Shown: piece by piece, positions 1 through 8,681 of the stretch
Numbering within the stretch: position 1 is the stretch's first letter
How the letters are laid out: each line of letters starts with the position of its first letter
Source of the DNA: Bacteroidales bacterium UBA1180
GTDB lineage: Bacteria > Bacteroidota > Bacteroidia > Bacteroidales > Paludibacteraceae
DNA length: 56,181 nucleotides
Assembly (NCBI GenBank): GCA_002310195.1
Contig: DBYS01000006.1
Coordinates: 40,955 to 97,135 of the forward strand
Direction of reading: 5' to 3'
Notes under the pieces: model-generated
What the model was told of the DNA's origin: nothing
Databases searched by the model: none
What the model saw: only the letters and a program-made list of their open reading frames with translations
Position numbers and translations under genes: made by a program

Positions 1-561
1 GGTGAGGAGAGCTTCGGCTTCCTGCCTTATGATGCAGTTCGCGACAAATGTTCGCCGTCGGCTATCTGCCTGATCTGCGAGATCGCCGCTTACGCCAAGG
101 ATAACGGCATGACGCTGTACGATTACCTGCTGAAGATCTACGAGGATTACGGCTTCCAGCGCGAGACAACGATCAACGTTGTTCGTCCGGGAAAGACCGG
201 TGCCGAGGAGATTGCACAGATGATGGTGAACTACCGCGCTAATGCTCCGAAAGAGATTGCAGGCGACAAGGTTATCAAGATCAAAGACTTCAAGCTCCTC
301 AAGCAGCAGGAACTCAAGGACGGCAAGTGGGTGGAGAGCCCGATCGAGATGCCGCTGAACGCTACATCGAATGTGCTGCAGTACTTCACCGAGGGTGGCC
401 TGAAAGTCAGCGTTCGTCCGTCGGGGACCGAGCCGAAGATCAAGTTCTACTTCGAGATCCCTGTTAAGTCCGGCAAACCGTTCACCGGTGCTGACTACGA
501 GCGTTGTACCGCCGAGGCTGAAGCCAAAGTTCCGGCAATCAAAGCAAGTCTGGGAATCTAA
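1..561 (+). CDS. Phosphoglucomutase/phosphomannomutase family, C-terminal part (5' end outside window)
   Basis: The reading frame is open from the first base and ends with TAA at 559-561, so about 186 C-terminal residues are present. It starts with GEESFGFL, the sugar-binding loop of alpha-D-phosphohexomutases (family GEES motif). Near the end is SVRPSGTEPKIKFYFE, the C-terminal phosphate-binding loop (RPSGTEPK). The family interconverts glucose 1-phosphate and glucose 6-phosphate, or the mannose equivalents, in the cytoplasm. An ATG at 109 also opens this frame, but it lies inside the conserved domain and is not the start. The active-site phosphoserine and metal loop are outside the window, so glucose versus mannose specificity is not decided. 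A bidirectional terminator follows. Confidence 0.9.
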   Translation, partial: GEESFGFLPYDAVRDKCSPSAICLICEIAAYAKDNGMTLYDYLLKIYEDYGFQRETTINVVRPGKTGAEEIAQMMVNYRANAPKEIAGDKVIKIKDFKLLKQQELKDGKWVESPIEMPLNATSNVLQYFTEGGLKVSVRPSGTEPKIKFYFEIPVKSGKPFTGADYERCTAEAEAKVPAIKASLGI

Positions 562-603
562 TAGCGAAATATCGTGATATCGACATCACTACATCTCGTA
601 AAG

Positions 604-632
604 AAAAAGCGGCTCAATTAAGCCGCTTTTTT
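604..632. terminator. Bidirectional intrinsic terminator between phosphoglucomutase and lspA
   Basis: The stem AGCGGCT (608-614) pairs with AGCCGCT (621-627) around a 6-nt loop. It is flanked by an A-run on the left and a T-run on the right, so it can end transcripts from both directions. The lspA stop codon (614-616) lies inside the hairpin. Confidence 0.88.
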
Positions 633-1177
633 GTCTCCAGACTATCATTCAAGTCTTTTCTAAAGAACAGGATAATTGCGAACACCGCCACTGTGATATA
701 CGAATCCGCAAGGTTGAACACCGGCCGGAAGAACAGCGTCTCGCCGGCTGCATTGTGAATGAGCGGGAAGTACAGCATATCCACAACCTTGCCGTAGAAC
801 CAGGTCTCATAGCCGAAGAGCTTACCGTAGCATACGCAGTCGATGATGTTGCCCAGTGCACCGGCGGTGATGAGCGTGATCATCGTCAGGTACGAAGCGC
901 GTGCTTCACGCTTGAGCAGTATGTTGATGTACCAGCTTAAGATGCCTACCATGATGATTCGGAAAGCGGTCAAACACCACTTCGGCAGCCATTGTATGCC
1001 GAACGCCATTCCGTTGTTCTCTACAAAACAGAGCTGGAAGAACGGCAGGATCTCATGTGCCTCGCCTAACGCATAGTGCGTGCGGATATACAGTTTGAGT
1101 GCCTGATCCAGCGCCACCAGCAGCAAGACGGCTGCGGTAATAAGCCAGGATTGTTTTACTATACGCTTGTCGCTCAT
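614..1177 (-). CDS. lspA: Lipoprotein signal peptidase (signal peptidase II)
   Basis: This 187-residue inner-membrane aspartyl protease removes signal peptides from diacylglyceryl-modified prolipoproteins. Four hydrophobic segments are visible. Family motifs are ENNGMAFG (53-60), the GALGNIID segment (106-113), GKVVDML carrying the first catalytic Asp (D133), and FNLADSYI with the second (D158). About 15 extra residues lie between the GNIID and VVD motifs, and I recall a similar insertion in other Bacteroidota LspA proteins. The ATG overlaps the metK stop as ATGA, so the two genes are probably translationally coupled. Several lipobox proteins in this window are plausible substrates. Confidence 0.95.
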   Translation of the reverse strand: MSDKRIVKQSWLITAAVLLLVALDQALKLYIRTHYALGEAHEILPFFQLCFVENNGMAFGIQWLPKWCLTAFRIIMVGILSWYINILLKREARASYLTMITLITAGALGNIIDCVCYGKLFGYETWFYGKVVDMLYFPLIHNAAGETLFFRPVFNLADSYITVAVFAIILFFRKDLNDSLETKKRLN

Positions 1178-2448
1178 GATAGTTTGAATGCTTGTTTGAT
1201 TGCGTCCACGCGGTCAAGCTTCTCCCATGTAAAGAGTTCTACTTCACGGGTGAACGGTTTGCCATCGGAATCGATGAATGTCTTGGTTACCACTTCGTTG
1301 GTGCGTCCCATATGTCCGTAGCGCGCGGTCTCCTCGTACATAGGTTGCGTGAGTCGTAGGTCACGGATGATAGCAGCCGGACGCAAGTCGAACAATCGGC
1401 CTATACGTTTGGCAATCTCTGCATCGTTCATTTTTACCTTGGCTGTGCCATAGGTATTGACATACAGACTCACAGGCTTCGCCACGCCGATGGCATAACT
1501 GATTTGCACGAGCACTTCGCTTGCCACGCCTGCCGCAACCATGTTCTTGGCTATATATCGTGCCGCGTAAGCTGCCGAACGGTCAACCTTTGAGGGGTCT
1601 TTGCCTGAGAAAGCTCCGCCACCGTGAGCACCGCGACCGCCGTAAGTATCCACAATGATCTTCCTTCCCGTCAGACCCGTGTCGCCGTAAGGACCGCCGA
1701 TCACGAAGTTGCCGGTCGGGTTTACCAGCAGCTCTGTGCGCTCATCACGCAGGAAAGTCTCCAGTAGGGCAGTGTAGCGTGCATCGCGCTTGGCTACACG
1801 CGGCAGAAGGATGGTTATCACGTCTTGCTTGATCAGTTCCGGCGTAACTTTTTGTCCGTCAGTTGTCTGCTCGTCATGTTGGGTGGAGAGAACAATCGTC
1901 TGAATGCGTACGGGGCGGTTATTAGAGTCGTACTCCATCGTTACCTGGCTCTTGGCGTCGGGACGAAGATAGGTCATCTCCTTGCCTTCCTTGCGGATTC
2001 GCGCAAGCGTATAAACCAGCGTGTGCGCCAAATCGAGCGTAAGGGGCATATAGTTGTCGGTCTCCGAAGAGGCGTAACCGAACATCATTCCTTGGTCGCC
2101 GGCACCTTGCGCCATCTTCGACTTGCGGCTTACGCCCATGTTGATGTCCGCACTCTGCTCGTGCAGGGCTTGCAGTATACCGCAGCTCTCTGCCTCGAAC
2201 TTGTACTCTGCCTTGGTGTAACCTATATCGTTGATTGTGCGCCGAATGATTGCCGGCAGATCAATATAGTGCTTGGCGGTCACTTCGCCTGCAACAACCA
2301 CCTGACCGGTGGTAACCATCGTTTCGCAAGCCACGTGAGCACTCGGATCAAGGGCTAAGAAGTTATCCAATATTGCGTCGCTGATCTGGTCAGCGACTTT
2401 GTCAGGGTGTCCTTCTGACACCGATTCTGAAGTAAATAAGTAGTTCAT
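1174..2448 (-). CDS. metK: S-adenosylmethionine synthetase
   Basis: The enzyme makes S-adenosylmethionine from methionine and ATP. Near the N-terminus is the signature SESVSEGHPDKVADQISDA, whose His and Asp bind ATP and metal. GAGDQGMMFGYA and GGRGAHGGGAFSGKDPSKVDRS, the P-loop-like region, follow further on. Length (about 424 residues) is slightly above the family norm. The frame also opens with an ATG at 2460 (MLKTMNYLF), but family members begin close to xxYLFTSESV, so I place the start at 2448. It is upstream of and overlaps lspA. No SAM riboswitch is visible in the 40-nt gap before holA. Confidence 0.96.
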   Translation of the reverse strand: MNYLFTSESVSEGHPDKVADQISDAILDNFLALDPSAHVACETMVTTGQVVVAGEVTAKHYIDLPAIIRRTINDIGYTKAEYKFEAESCGILQALHEQSADINMGVSRKSKMAQGAGDQGMMFGYASSETDNYMPLTLDLAHTLVYTLARIRKEGKEMTYLRPDAKSQVTMEYDSNNRPVRIQTIVLSTQHDEQTTDGQKVTPELIKQDVITILLPRVAKRDARYTALLETFLRDERTELLVNPTGNFVIGGPYGDTGLTGRKIIVDTYGGRGAHGGGAFSGKDPSKVDRSAAYAARYIAKNMVAAGVASEVLVQISYAIGVAKPVSLYVNTYGTAKVKMNDAEIAKRIGRLFDLRPAAIIRDLRLTQPMYEETARYGHMGRTNEVVTKTFIDSDGKPFTREVELFTWEKLDRVDAIKQAFKLS

Positions 2449-2500
2449 TGTTTTTAGCATTTAGTTTAGAGGGTTGCAAGCATACAAATCCATCCCTCGG

Positions 2501-3544
2501 TTAATGTAATATTTTATATATCAGTTCTTTCCACAAGTCCATCTCGGTGGCTGATCCGGCGTTGATGCCTTTGCTCCGAGCGTCTGTCTCGCGGAAATAT
2601 GAGATGATGCGGAAGGTTTTGCCTGCCGAGTACCGTTTTGCCGCACGGGCGTAGTTCTTGACGATAAATGGATTGATCTTCAGCGCTGCGGCTACGGCTC
2701 GTTCGTCATTCGGGTTAGGCAGATAGTGATATAGCATCAGGTTGGCAAAGAAACCGAACAGCAGCGGCAACTCTTTCTGTATCGGATGATCCTTCGAGGA
2801 TGCGAAGTACCGCACTATACGGTTGGCTTTGACTGCATCGCCGTTGATCAGCGCGTCCTGCAACTCAAAGCAGTTGAAGTCCTTGCTGATGCCGATGTTC
2901 CGCTCCACGAGTGCTGCATCGATGACGTTCACGCCCGCCGGGCGGCCGTTGACGAGCTTCTCCAGCGATAGCACAATCTGTTGCAGGTTCGTGCCGAGGT
3001 TATCGGCGAGGATCTGCGTAACCTTCGGATCGATGGTTACCTGATCGGCTTTCTGCTCGGCGGCTTGCTTCTTGTTCCAATCGTCAATATATCGGGTGAT
3101 CCATCCGGCTACTTGGTAGTCGCGCAGCGGCGTGGATTGCATCAGTGCCACGTGTGGTGAGGCGGGGATCTTCGGCGCTGTGCCCGATTTGCAGGCAATC
3201 ACCAGGATTGATTGCGGTTGGGGGGCGGCAACATACTGCTCCAGTGCCTGCCACTTCTTGATCATCTGTGCCTCACGGACGATTACAACTTTGTACCCGC
3301 CCATCATCGCAAAACCCCGTGCATGCATCACGGCCTCACCTATGCCTGCTTCAGCAAGATCGCGGCCGTAGAGAACGACCTGATCAAATGACTTGCCGGC
3401 TTCATCCAGTACGTTATCCTCAATGTAGTCGGTCACCTTATCGATATAATAAGGCTCCTCCCCGTAGAGGATGTATATCGGTTTGTACTGCTTTTGACTG
3501 AGTTGCAGCATCACCTGCTCGTATGTCAATGCGTTGGCTGCCAA
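2501..3544 (-). CDS. holA: DNA polymerase III subunit delta
   Basis: This is the 347-residue clamp-loader delta subunit, which opens the beta clamp during replication. The N-terminus (PIYILYGEEPYYIDKV, about 21-36) matches the HolA opening, where the degenerate AAA+ domain starts. As is usual for delta, the usual Walker ATPase residues are not evident. The middle (roughly residues 175-230) and the C-terminal helical collar region (about 235-345) fit the family layout. It starts 3 nt from the end of the endonuclease I gene and reads in the same direction. The gamma/tau partner is encoded at 49795-51564. Confidence 0.92.
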   Translation of the reverse strand: MAANALTYEQVMLQLSQKQYKPIYILYGEEPYYIDKVTDYIEDNVLDEAGKSFDQVVLYGRDLAEAGIGEAVMHARGFAMMGGYKVVIVREAQMIKKWQALEQYVAAPQPQSILVIACKSGTAPKIPASPHVALMQSTPLRDYQVAGWITRYIDDWNKKQAAEQKADQVTIDPKVTQILADNLGTNLQQIVLSLEKLVNGRPAGVNVIDAALVERNIGISKDFNCFELQDALINGDAVKANRIVRYFASSKDHPIQKELPLLFGFFANLMLYHYLPNPNDERAVAAALKINPFIVKNYARAAKRYSAGKTFRIISYFRETDARSKGINAGSATEMDLWKELIYKILH

Positions 3545-3547
3545 GGT

Positions 3548-4759
3548 CTAATACACGAATTTCTTTCCTTCGCGAATATATATCTGTCCGTGCTGCATAT
3601 GTGTCACACGCCGTCCGAGGATGTCGTAGATCGGTGCATCCTGATGCTCCGGGTTGATATCTTCCACTGCCGTTCCGTCTCCGTCCAATGCGATGGAGAT
3701 GTTTGCGTTGGCAGCCGTAACAATCAGTCGGCCCAATGTAGCGTCGTACGTATAGTTGTTTGTACCGGTGATCTTGAGATTCGCCGAATTAGGACGGTTG
3801 CCGTTCTTGTCGGCCAGGTACACAACAAACCCGCTGCTCGGCGTATGGCGGTAGGCCGGCCACATATCCAGATTGCTGCTAACGGTTACGCCGAAGGTGG
3901 TTATCTGGTTACCAAGGATCTCCACGGCAATCTCCGGAAAATCGATGAACGGATTGCGGTTGCCTTGATAGGTCTGTGCCCCGTCGTTACGAACCATCTC
4001 TGTGAGCGATGGCGGGTCTTGCATGTGCCACTTCAGGATGACTGCCACGCTCTCAAACACGCCATTCGAGCCAAGTTTGTTGAGCAGTTGGGCATTGCCG
4101 TTGTACAGGCTGTTCTTGTAACTGCCCGCCTGGCCATACACAAGGTAGTCGTACAGAATCACACGTGCTGCATCGCCGCGGTACGAGCCCATATTTACGG
4201 ATTTGTAATTGCTGTTGTTGATTTGCACGTCGTTCGGGTCGTAATAACTCCCTGTCTCTCCGTATGCCGTGTTGCCGCGGTCGGAGTTGACGGCTGTGCT
4301 TGTCGGGCGAACGCTTTGCATGTCATGCCCCATGGAGATGCTTTTGTCTGCACCTTTCGACTGTGGCCATGTGTGCTCGCGATTCCATGTGCTGCCGCCG
4401 TCCCATTTACCGTTCATCGAACGGCCGTCGTAGTAGCCGATGATGTAGCCCGAGCGATTCAGATCTTTGTCCACATCGGCATATGCGCTACGTAGAGTGT
4501 TGTACGAGAAGCTTCCTTTTTCCAGCTGGCACGTATTGCCCATCAGCGTGTTCAGCAGTCCGAACAGTGCGTCGCCTGTTGTGGCGGAGATATTGTCGTA
4601 GGAGTATGAACCGCTGTAGTATGCTTGTTGTTTGGCTGCGTACGCGGTGTAAGCATCCAGACCTTCGTCGGACATCACATGTGCCTGCATATCCACGTTC
4701 TGTGCAAACGTACAGAGCGCGACCGCTACAGCCAGTATGAACAAATATATTCGCTTCAT
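3548..4759 (-). CDS. Secreted endonuclease I family nuclease (His-Me finger)
   Basis: A 403-residue protein with an N-terminal signal peptide (about 1-20, cleavage after FAQ). The endonuclease I core is clear: WNREHTWPQS (125-134) carries the presumed catalytic His129, followed by GHDMQSVRPT (144-153) and NSDRGNTAYGE (158-168) with metal-binding candidates. It should cut DNA or RNA outside the cytoplasm. The last 25 residues (ILGRRV ... GKKFVY) resemble the short basic C-terminal sorting tails of T9SS cargo. That fits its neighbour, which carries a CHU_C domain. The link to T9SS export is inferred from the tail and context. Confidence 0.88.
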   Translation of the reverse strand: MKRIYLFILAVAVALCTFAQNVDMQAHVMSDEGLDAYTAYAAKQQAYYSGSYSYDNISATTGDALFGLLNTLMGNTCQLEKGSFSYNTLRSAYADVDKDLNRSGYIIGYYDGRSMNGKWDGGSTWNREHTWPQSKGADKSISMGHDMQSVRPTSTAVNSDRGNTAYGETGSYYDPNDVQINNSNYKSVNMGSYRGDAARVILYDYLVYGQAGSYKNSLYNGNAQLLNKLGSNGVFESVAVILKWHMQDPPSLTEMVRNDGAQTYQGNRNPFIDFPEIAVEILGNQITTFGVTVSSNLDMWPAYRHTPSSGFVVYLADKNGNRPNSANLKITGTNNYTYDATLGRLIVTAANANISIALDGDGTAVEDINPEHQDAPIYDILGRRVTHMQHGQIYIREGKKFVY

Positions 4760-4771
4760 AATATCGTGGTA

Positions 4772-6109
4772 TTATTGTTTGCCTCTAATTAGGTTAATGT
4801 CACCCGATAGCTGGTAGATTCCTACCATCTCATCGGTCTTGAGTTGCGAACGGCGGTACGCTGCTTTGGTCTTGTAGCCTTGATTGGGATTGGCATCCGA
4901 TCCGCGGGCACGGATCACGTAGAAGTACGCACCTTCGGCTGCCGGACGACCATTGATCGTTCCGTCCCAGCCTTTGGCGGGATCAGTCCATTCGTACACA
5001 AGTTTGCCCCAGCGGTTATATACCCAACAGTGGAACTCGATGATCGAACGGTACTGCACGCGGAACTCGTCGTTCAGTCCGTCGCCGTTGGGCGTGAATA
5101 CGTTCGGCACGCGCAAGTCGGATACGGAGATGTTTACCGTCACTTCCGTCGAGTCGTGGTTACAGGTCTCGCACGGACAATCGGTGCCGGTCACGGTACA
5201 AACCACGCGGTATGCGGCCGGTTCGCTGAACACCTCGAACAGATTCTCGTCGTTACGGGTGTACATCAGCGCCGTGCCTTTGTATATGCGCCAACTGAAG
5301 AACGATGCTGCCGGCGTAGGGTTGCTGTAGAACTGAATGCGCAGCTCGGCCGAACCGGTCAGCACCGATTCATCCACCGGACGCTCAAGCTCGTTCGTCA
5401 ACTCGCCTTTCTGTCCGCGCACCTCAGTGCGGCTGGTTACATGTGACTTCACGGCAATAGGCGTGCTGAGCGTTGTGCTCACGGAGTCGGTGTCCAGCCC
5501 TAAGGCTTGGGCGATATTGTCCACCGTCAGCGAGATATCTGTTGCCTGATAGATAGCCGGCAACGTAAACTGTGTGTCGGGGAACTCGAACGTTGCCACG
5601 GCGGCAGAGTCAGCCCATTGCATATCGCTCTCGTTCCACGCCAGATCGGTGTAAGAGACGGTACAAGTGCGCGGCACGGTACGTAACCGCCCGTCGGGTA
5701 GGGAATAGGTGAGCGGTGCGGGCAATGTGCCGCTCAATGTCAGCACTGTAGCGTCGCACTTGGGTTCAACGCTTAGACTCCAGTCTGCCGTGTTGGCCTT
5801 GTAGTTGGCGTACGAGAATACGTAGAAATACTCTTTCTCGCCGTCCTGCAAGGTATAGTACCCGCCGTCGTCGGGAAAGATCTCGTCCGTGTTGCTCTGG
5901 TACAGACTGCCATCCACCTTATACCAGTCGGTGTTTCCTGCCGGATGCCGCATGTCGATACCTGAGGCGAAGATGTAGATCGTGTCACCGCTGTTGTCAA
6001 CAAACGTGTAATCCTTGTCGGGGTCACCGACAGGCTGCACATGCAACGCCCAACAACTCAGCGCGCAGCACACACTGATCAGTAGCAGATATATTCGTCT
6101 GTTGCCCAT
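4772..6109 (-). CDS. Secreted protein with gliding-motility-type (CHU_C, T9SS type B) C-terminal domain
   Basis: A 445-residue protein with an N-terminal signal peptide (about 1-21). Residues 22-330 are unrecognised and beta-rich, and include a CPCETC cysteine cluster at 311-316. Residues 334-440 form a CHU_C domain: VPNVFTPNGDGLND, then VYNRWGKLVYEW and GWDGTINGRPAAEGAYFYVI, ending in GDINLIRG. Such domains direct export through the type IX secretion system and surface attachment. The ATG overlaps the serA stop by one base (TAATG). What the N-terminal part binds cannot be read from sequence. Confidence 0.9.
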   Translation of the reverse strand: MGNRRIYLLLISVCCALSCWALHVQPVGDPDKDYTFVDNSGDTIYIFASGIDMRHPAGNTDWYKVDGSLYQSNTDEIFPDDGGYYTLQDGEKEYFYVFSYANYKANTADWSLSVEPKCDATVLTLSGTLPAPLTYSLPDGRLRTVPRTCTVSYTDLAWNESDMQWADSAAVATFEFPDTQFTLPAIYQATDISLTVDNIAQALGLDTDSVSTTLSTPIAVKSHVTSRTEVRGQKGELTNELERPVDESVLTGSAELRIQFYSNPTPAASFFSWRIYKGTALMYTRNDENLFEVFSEPAAYRVVCTVTGTDCPCETCNHDSTEVTVNISVSDLRVPNVFTPNGDGLNDEFRVQYRSIIEFHCWVYNRWGKLVYEWTDPAKGWDGTINGRPAAEGAYFYVIRARGSDANPNQGYKTKAAYRRSQLKTDEMVGIYQLSGDINLIRGKQ

Positions 6110-7029
6110 TATTTGTTTACTTGGAAACGTGTATTGCCGTTCTGTATGAAGTCCACGATCTGCTTGGCTGCAGCAATGCCGGCGTTGATGTTTGCCTCGG
6201 CGGTCTGTGCGCCCATCTTTTTCGGCGTCGCAAAGTACCGGCCGGCAAACAGTTCGCGGAACTTGGCATCGGCTGCGGGCATGATGTCCGTCATGTATCG
6301 CAGGTCGGGACGCTCGAGCATCAGGTTGATCAAGCCGTCCTCGTCAATCACTTCTTTTCGCGCGGTATTCACCAGCACGCCGCCTTTCGGCAGTAGATTA
6401 ACCAGATCATGGTTAATACTGTTCTTCGTCTCCGGCGTAGCGGGGATATGCAGACTCACAATGTCGCAGGTCTTGTACAGCTCCTCTGCCGAATGCAGCG
6501 GGTGAACGTTTGCGGCAACCATCGCCTCATCCGGACAATATGCGTCGTAGGCATAAACATCCATTCCGAACCCTTGCGCTATGCGGGCTACGTTTCGGCC
6601 TACATTGCCAAAGGCATGAATGCCGAGTTTCTTTCCCTTGAGCTCCGTGCCGCTTGTGCCGTTGTACAGGTTCCGCACGGCATAAACCATCAGACCTAAC
6701 GCCAATTCTGCCACGGCATTCGAGTTCTGGCCGGGAGTGTTCATCGCTACAACCTTATGGGCCGTAGCGGCCTCCAGATCGATATTGTCGTATCCGGCAC
6801 CGGCGCGAACAACGATCTTCAGTTGCTTCGCCGCATCCAGCACTTCGGCATCCACAATGTCCGAACGGATGATCAGCGCATCGGTATCGGCCACTGCTGC
6901 CAGCAACTCAGCCTTTGATGTATATTTCTCCAGGAGCGCCAACTCATAGCCTGCGCCCTCTATCACCTCGCGAATGCCGTCAACGGCCACTTTCGCAAAA
7001 GGTTTCTCTGTCGCTACTAAAACCTTCAT
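6109..7029 (-). CDS. serA: D-3-phosphoglycerate dehydrogenase, short form with Lys in place of the catalytic His
   Basis: It oxidises 3-phosphoglycerate with NAD+, the first step of serine synthesis. Counted from ATG 7029, the protein has 306 residues and no ACT or ASB domain. The NAD site is at FGNVGRNVA (140-148) and the catalytic Arg is R224 in NTARKEVID. Where most 2-hydroxyacid dehydrogenases have TPHxGAQT, this one reads TPKKMGAQT, so K270 occupies the His position. That pattern matches the type IIIK group known from Entamoeba and Bacteroides. The frame extends upstream to 7065, but that start would overlap serC by 35 nt. serC lies directly upstream. Confidence 0.93.
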   Translation of the reverse strand: MKVLVATEKPFAKVAVDGIREVIEGAGYELALLEKYTSKAELLAAVADTDALIIRSDIVDAEVLDAAKQLKIVVRAGAGYDNIDLEAATAHKVVAMNTPGQNSNAVAELALGLMVYAVRNLYNGTSGTELKGKKLGIHAFGNVGRNVARIAQGFGMDVYAYDAYCPDEAMVAANVHPLHSAEELYKTCDIVSLHIPATPETKNSINHDLVNLLPKGGVLVNTARKEVIDEDGLINLMLERPDLRYMTDIMPAADAKFRELFAGRYFATPKKMGAQTAEANINAGIAAAKQIVDFIQNGNTRFQVNK

Positions 7030-7030
7030 C

Positions 7031-8110
7031 TTAGTGTAACTTTTCGTATTCTTTGATGCAATCAACCAATGCCTGAACGCCTTCCAGATCCATCGCGTTG
7101 TAGCAGCTGGCGCGGAATCCGCCTACCAGTCGGTGACCTTTGATGCCCACCATCCCGCGTCCCGTCGCGAACTTGAAGAAATCGTCCTGCAGATCTTCGT
7201 ATCCGGGCTTCAGCACGAAGCAGATGTTCATCCGGCTGCGATCTTCTTTGTCCATGATCGTCGGAGTGAACAGCTTCGACTCGTCCAGACACTTATACAG
7301 CAACTCGGCTTTCGCTTTGTTCCGCGCCTCGATCCATTTCACGCCGCCGTTGGCTTTCAGCCAGCGCAGCGTCAGCAGTGCCGTGTAGATCGGCAGCACA
7401 GGAGGCGTGTTGAACATCGATCCGCCGTCGATATGCGTCTGGTAGTTCAGCATCGTTGGGATGTACCGGCTCACTTTGCCCAGGCAGCTCTCTTTGATGA
7501 TCACGAACGTCACGCCTGCTGGAGCAAGGTTCTTCTGTGCGCCGCCGTAGATGATGTCATACTTGCTCACATCCACCGGACGGCTCAGTATATCCGAACT
7601 CATATCGGCTACCAGGGGCACATTGCCTTTCTTTGCATATATCTCCTGCAACTTCTTGTCGCTTATTTCCGTGCCGAAGATCGTGTTGTTCGTCGTGATG
7701 TGGAAGTAGTCAGCGTCCTGCGGAATCTCATAATCGTTCGGGATAGAGTTCGTGCTTGCGGCTACCTCAACTGCCTCGCCGAAACCTTTGGCTTCTTTGA
7801 TGGCTTTCTTGCTCCAAACGCCCGTGTTCAGGAATGCGGCTTTCTTCTCCAGCAGGTTGAACGGAACCATGCAGAATTGCAGACTTGCTCCGCCGCCGAG
7901 GAACAGTACGCGGTAACCTTCCGGTACGTTCAGCAGCTCTTTGAACAATGCCTCGGCCTCATCCACTACAGGCTGGAAATACTTGGCGCGGTGACTGATC
8001 TCCAGCACCGACAGCCCTTCGCCCTGAAAGTCCAGAACGGCCTCAGCGGTTTGTTTGATCACTTCTTGCGGCAGGATACTTGGTCCTGCGTTGAAATTAT
8101 ATTTCTTCAT
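7031..8110 (-). CDS. serC: Phosphoserine aminotransferase
   Basis: The PLP enzyme converts 3-phosphohydroxypyruvate and glutamate to phosphoserine, the step after serA. It has 359 residues from ATG 8110. The opening KKYNFNAGPSILP is the family start, so the 14 extra codons upstream (frame open to 8152) are not used. The PLP lysine is K193 in YGGAQKNLAPAG, and LFLGGGASLQF (69-79) forms the phosphate-binding loop. serC and serA are separated by a single base and are surely co-transcribed. The phosphoserine phosphatase that would complete the pathway is not in this window. Confidence 0.96.
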   Translation of the reverse strand: MKKYNFNAGPSILPQEVIKQTAEAVLDFQGEGLSVLEISHRAKYFQPVVDEAEALFKELLNVPEGYRVLFLGGGASLQFCMVPFNLLEKKAAFLNTGVWSKKAIKEAKGFGEAVEVAASTNSIPNDYEIPQDADYFHITTNNTIFGTEISDKKLQEIYAKKGNVPLVADMSSDILSRPVDVSKYDIIYGGAQKNLAPAGVTFVIIKESCLGKVSRYIPTMLNYQTHIDGGSMFNTPPVLPIYTALLTLRWLKANGGVKWIEARNKAKAELLYKCLDESKLFTPTIMDKEDRSRMNICFVLKPGYEDLQDDFFKFATGRGMVGIKGHRLVGGFRASCYNAMDLEGVQALVDCIKEYEKLH

Positions 8111-8250
8111 GATAGATTGGTATTTGTTTCCTTTCCCTACGTGCACACACAACCAACGCGTACGCGCGTTAATTTTTATAGGCTATAGCGGAAACATGGT
8201 TATTGACCTGTTCCCGCTAATTGTTTTGACTTCCGACTTGCCGAAGGCGA
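8111..8250 (-). other. secG-serC intergenic region with two inverted repeats
   Basis: No gene is seen here. TAGCGGAAAC (8186-8195) pairs with GTTCCCGCTA (8210-8219) with one wobble. AACGCG (8155-8160) pairs with CGCGTT (8165-8170) over a TACG loop. On the leftward strand neither is followed by a T-run, so they could be leader structures for serC or weak processing sites rather than terminators. No TAnnTTTG box was found for serC. Confidence 0.4.
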
Positions 8251-8580
8251 TTATTCTCCGAAGTCAGGTGTTGCCGTGTTCGTCTGTTGCTCGGCAGCAG
8301 CGTCTTGTACTTGGCTCTGGATGGCACTCTCGCCTGCCTGTTGGGCAGCGCGGATCTGTTGCTTGTTAACGCCTACGGCCAGAATGCTCAATACGGCGAT
8401 TACTGCTACAAGTGTCCATGTCGATTTCTCCAAAAAGTCTGCAGTCTTCGGCGCACCCATCACTTGGTTGCCGCTCGCAAAGTCTGCTGCCAAACCACCA
8501 CCTTTGCTGTTCTGAATAAGTACCAGTAGAACAAGCAGAACTGCAGCGATAATAATCAGTGTAATAAATAATGTGTACAT
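8251..8580 (-). CDS. secG: Preprotein translocase subunit SecG
   Basis: A 109-residue small inner-membrane subunit that assists SecYEG/SecA export. Two membrane helices (about 3-22 and 55-72) flank the conserved cytoplasmic loop LIQNSKGGGLAADFASGNQVMG (starting near residue 21). The Gln/Ala/Asp-rich C-terminal tail (75-109) is variable in the family. It has its own promoter at 8625-8656, with a short leader of about 38 nt. The sigma-54 activator and LptE-like genes lie upstream on the same strand. Confidence 0.95.
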   Translation of the reverse strand: MYTLFITLIIIAAVLLVLLVLIQNSKGGGLAADFASGNQVMGAPKTADFLEKSTWTLVAVIAVLSILAVGVNKQQIRAAQQAGESAIQSQVQDAAAEQQTNTATPDFGE

Positions 8581-8624
8581 ATTGTTTTTGTTGTTTTATT
8601 TCTTCGGTTTTCCAAAAGCGGCGA

Positions 8625-8656
8625 CAAAGATACGAAAAAAAAATGATATTTGCAAA
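8625..8656 (-). promoter_or_regulatory. Promoter of secG
   Basis: On the leftward strand TTTG (8653-8656) is followed after exactly 20 nt by TATCTTTG (8625-8632). This matches the Bacteroidota primary sigma consensus TTTG-N~20-TAnnTTTG. The initiation zone starts GCCGCTTTTGG, similar to the tRNA-Arg and ppiD promoters. Confidence 0.85.
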
Positions 8657-8681
8657 TATTTCCGCGAAAAAAAACTCGCGA

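Noticed and set aside
2449..2500. Possible SAM riboswitch before metK
   Set aside because: The gap to holA is only about 50 nt and shows no riboswitch-like stems.
8186..8219. Inverted repeat as terminator of secG
   Set aside because: No T-run on the transcribed strand and a long loop; kept only as an intergenic structure.
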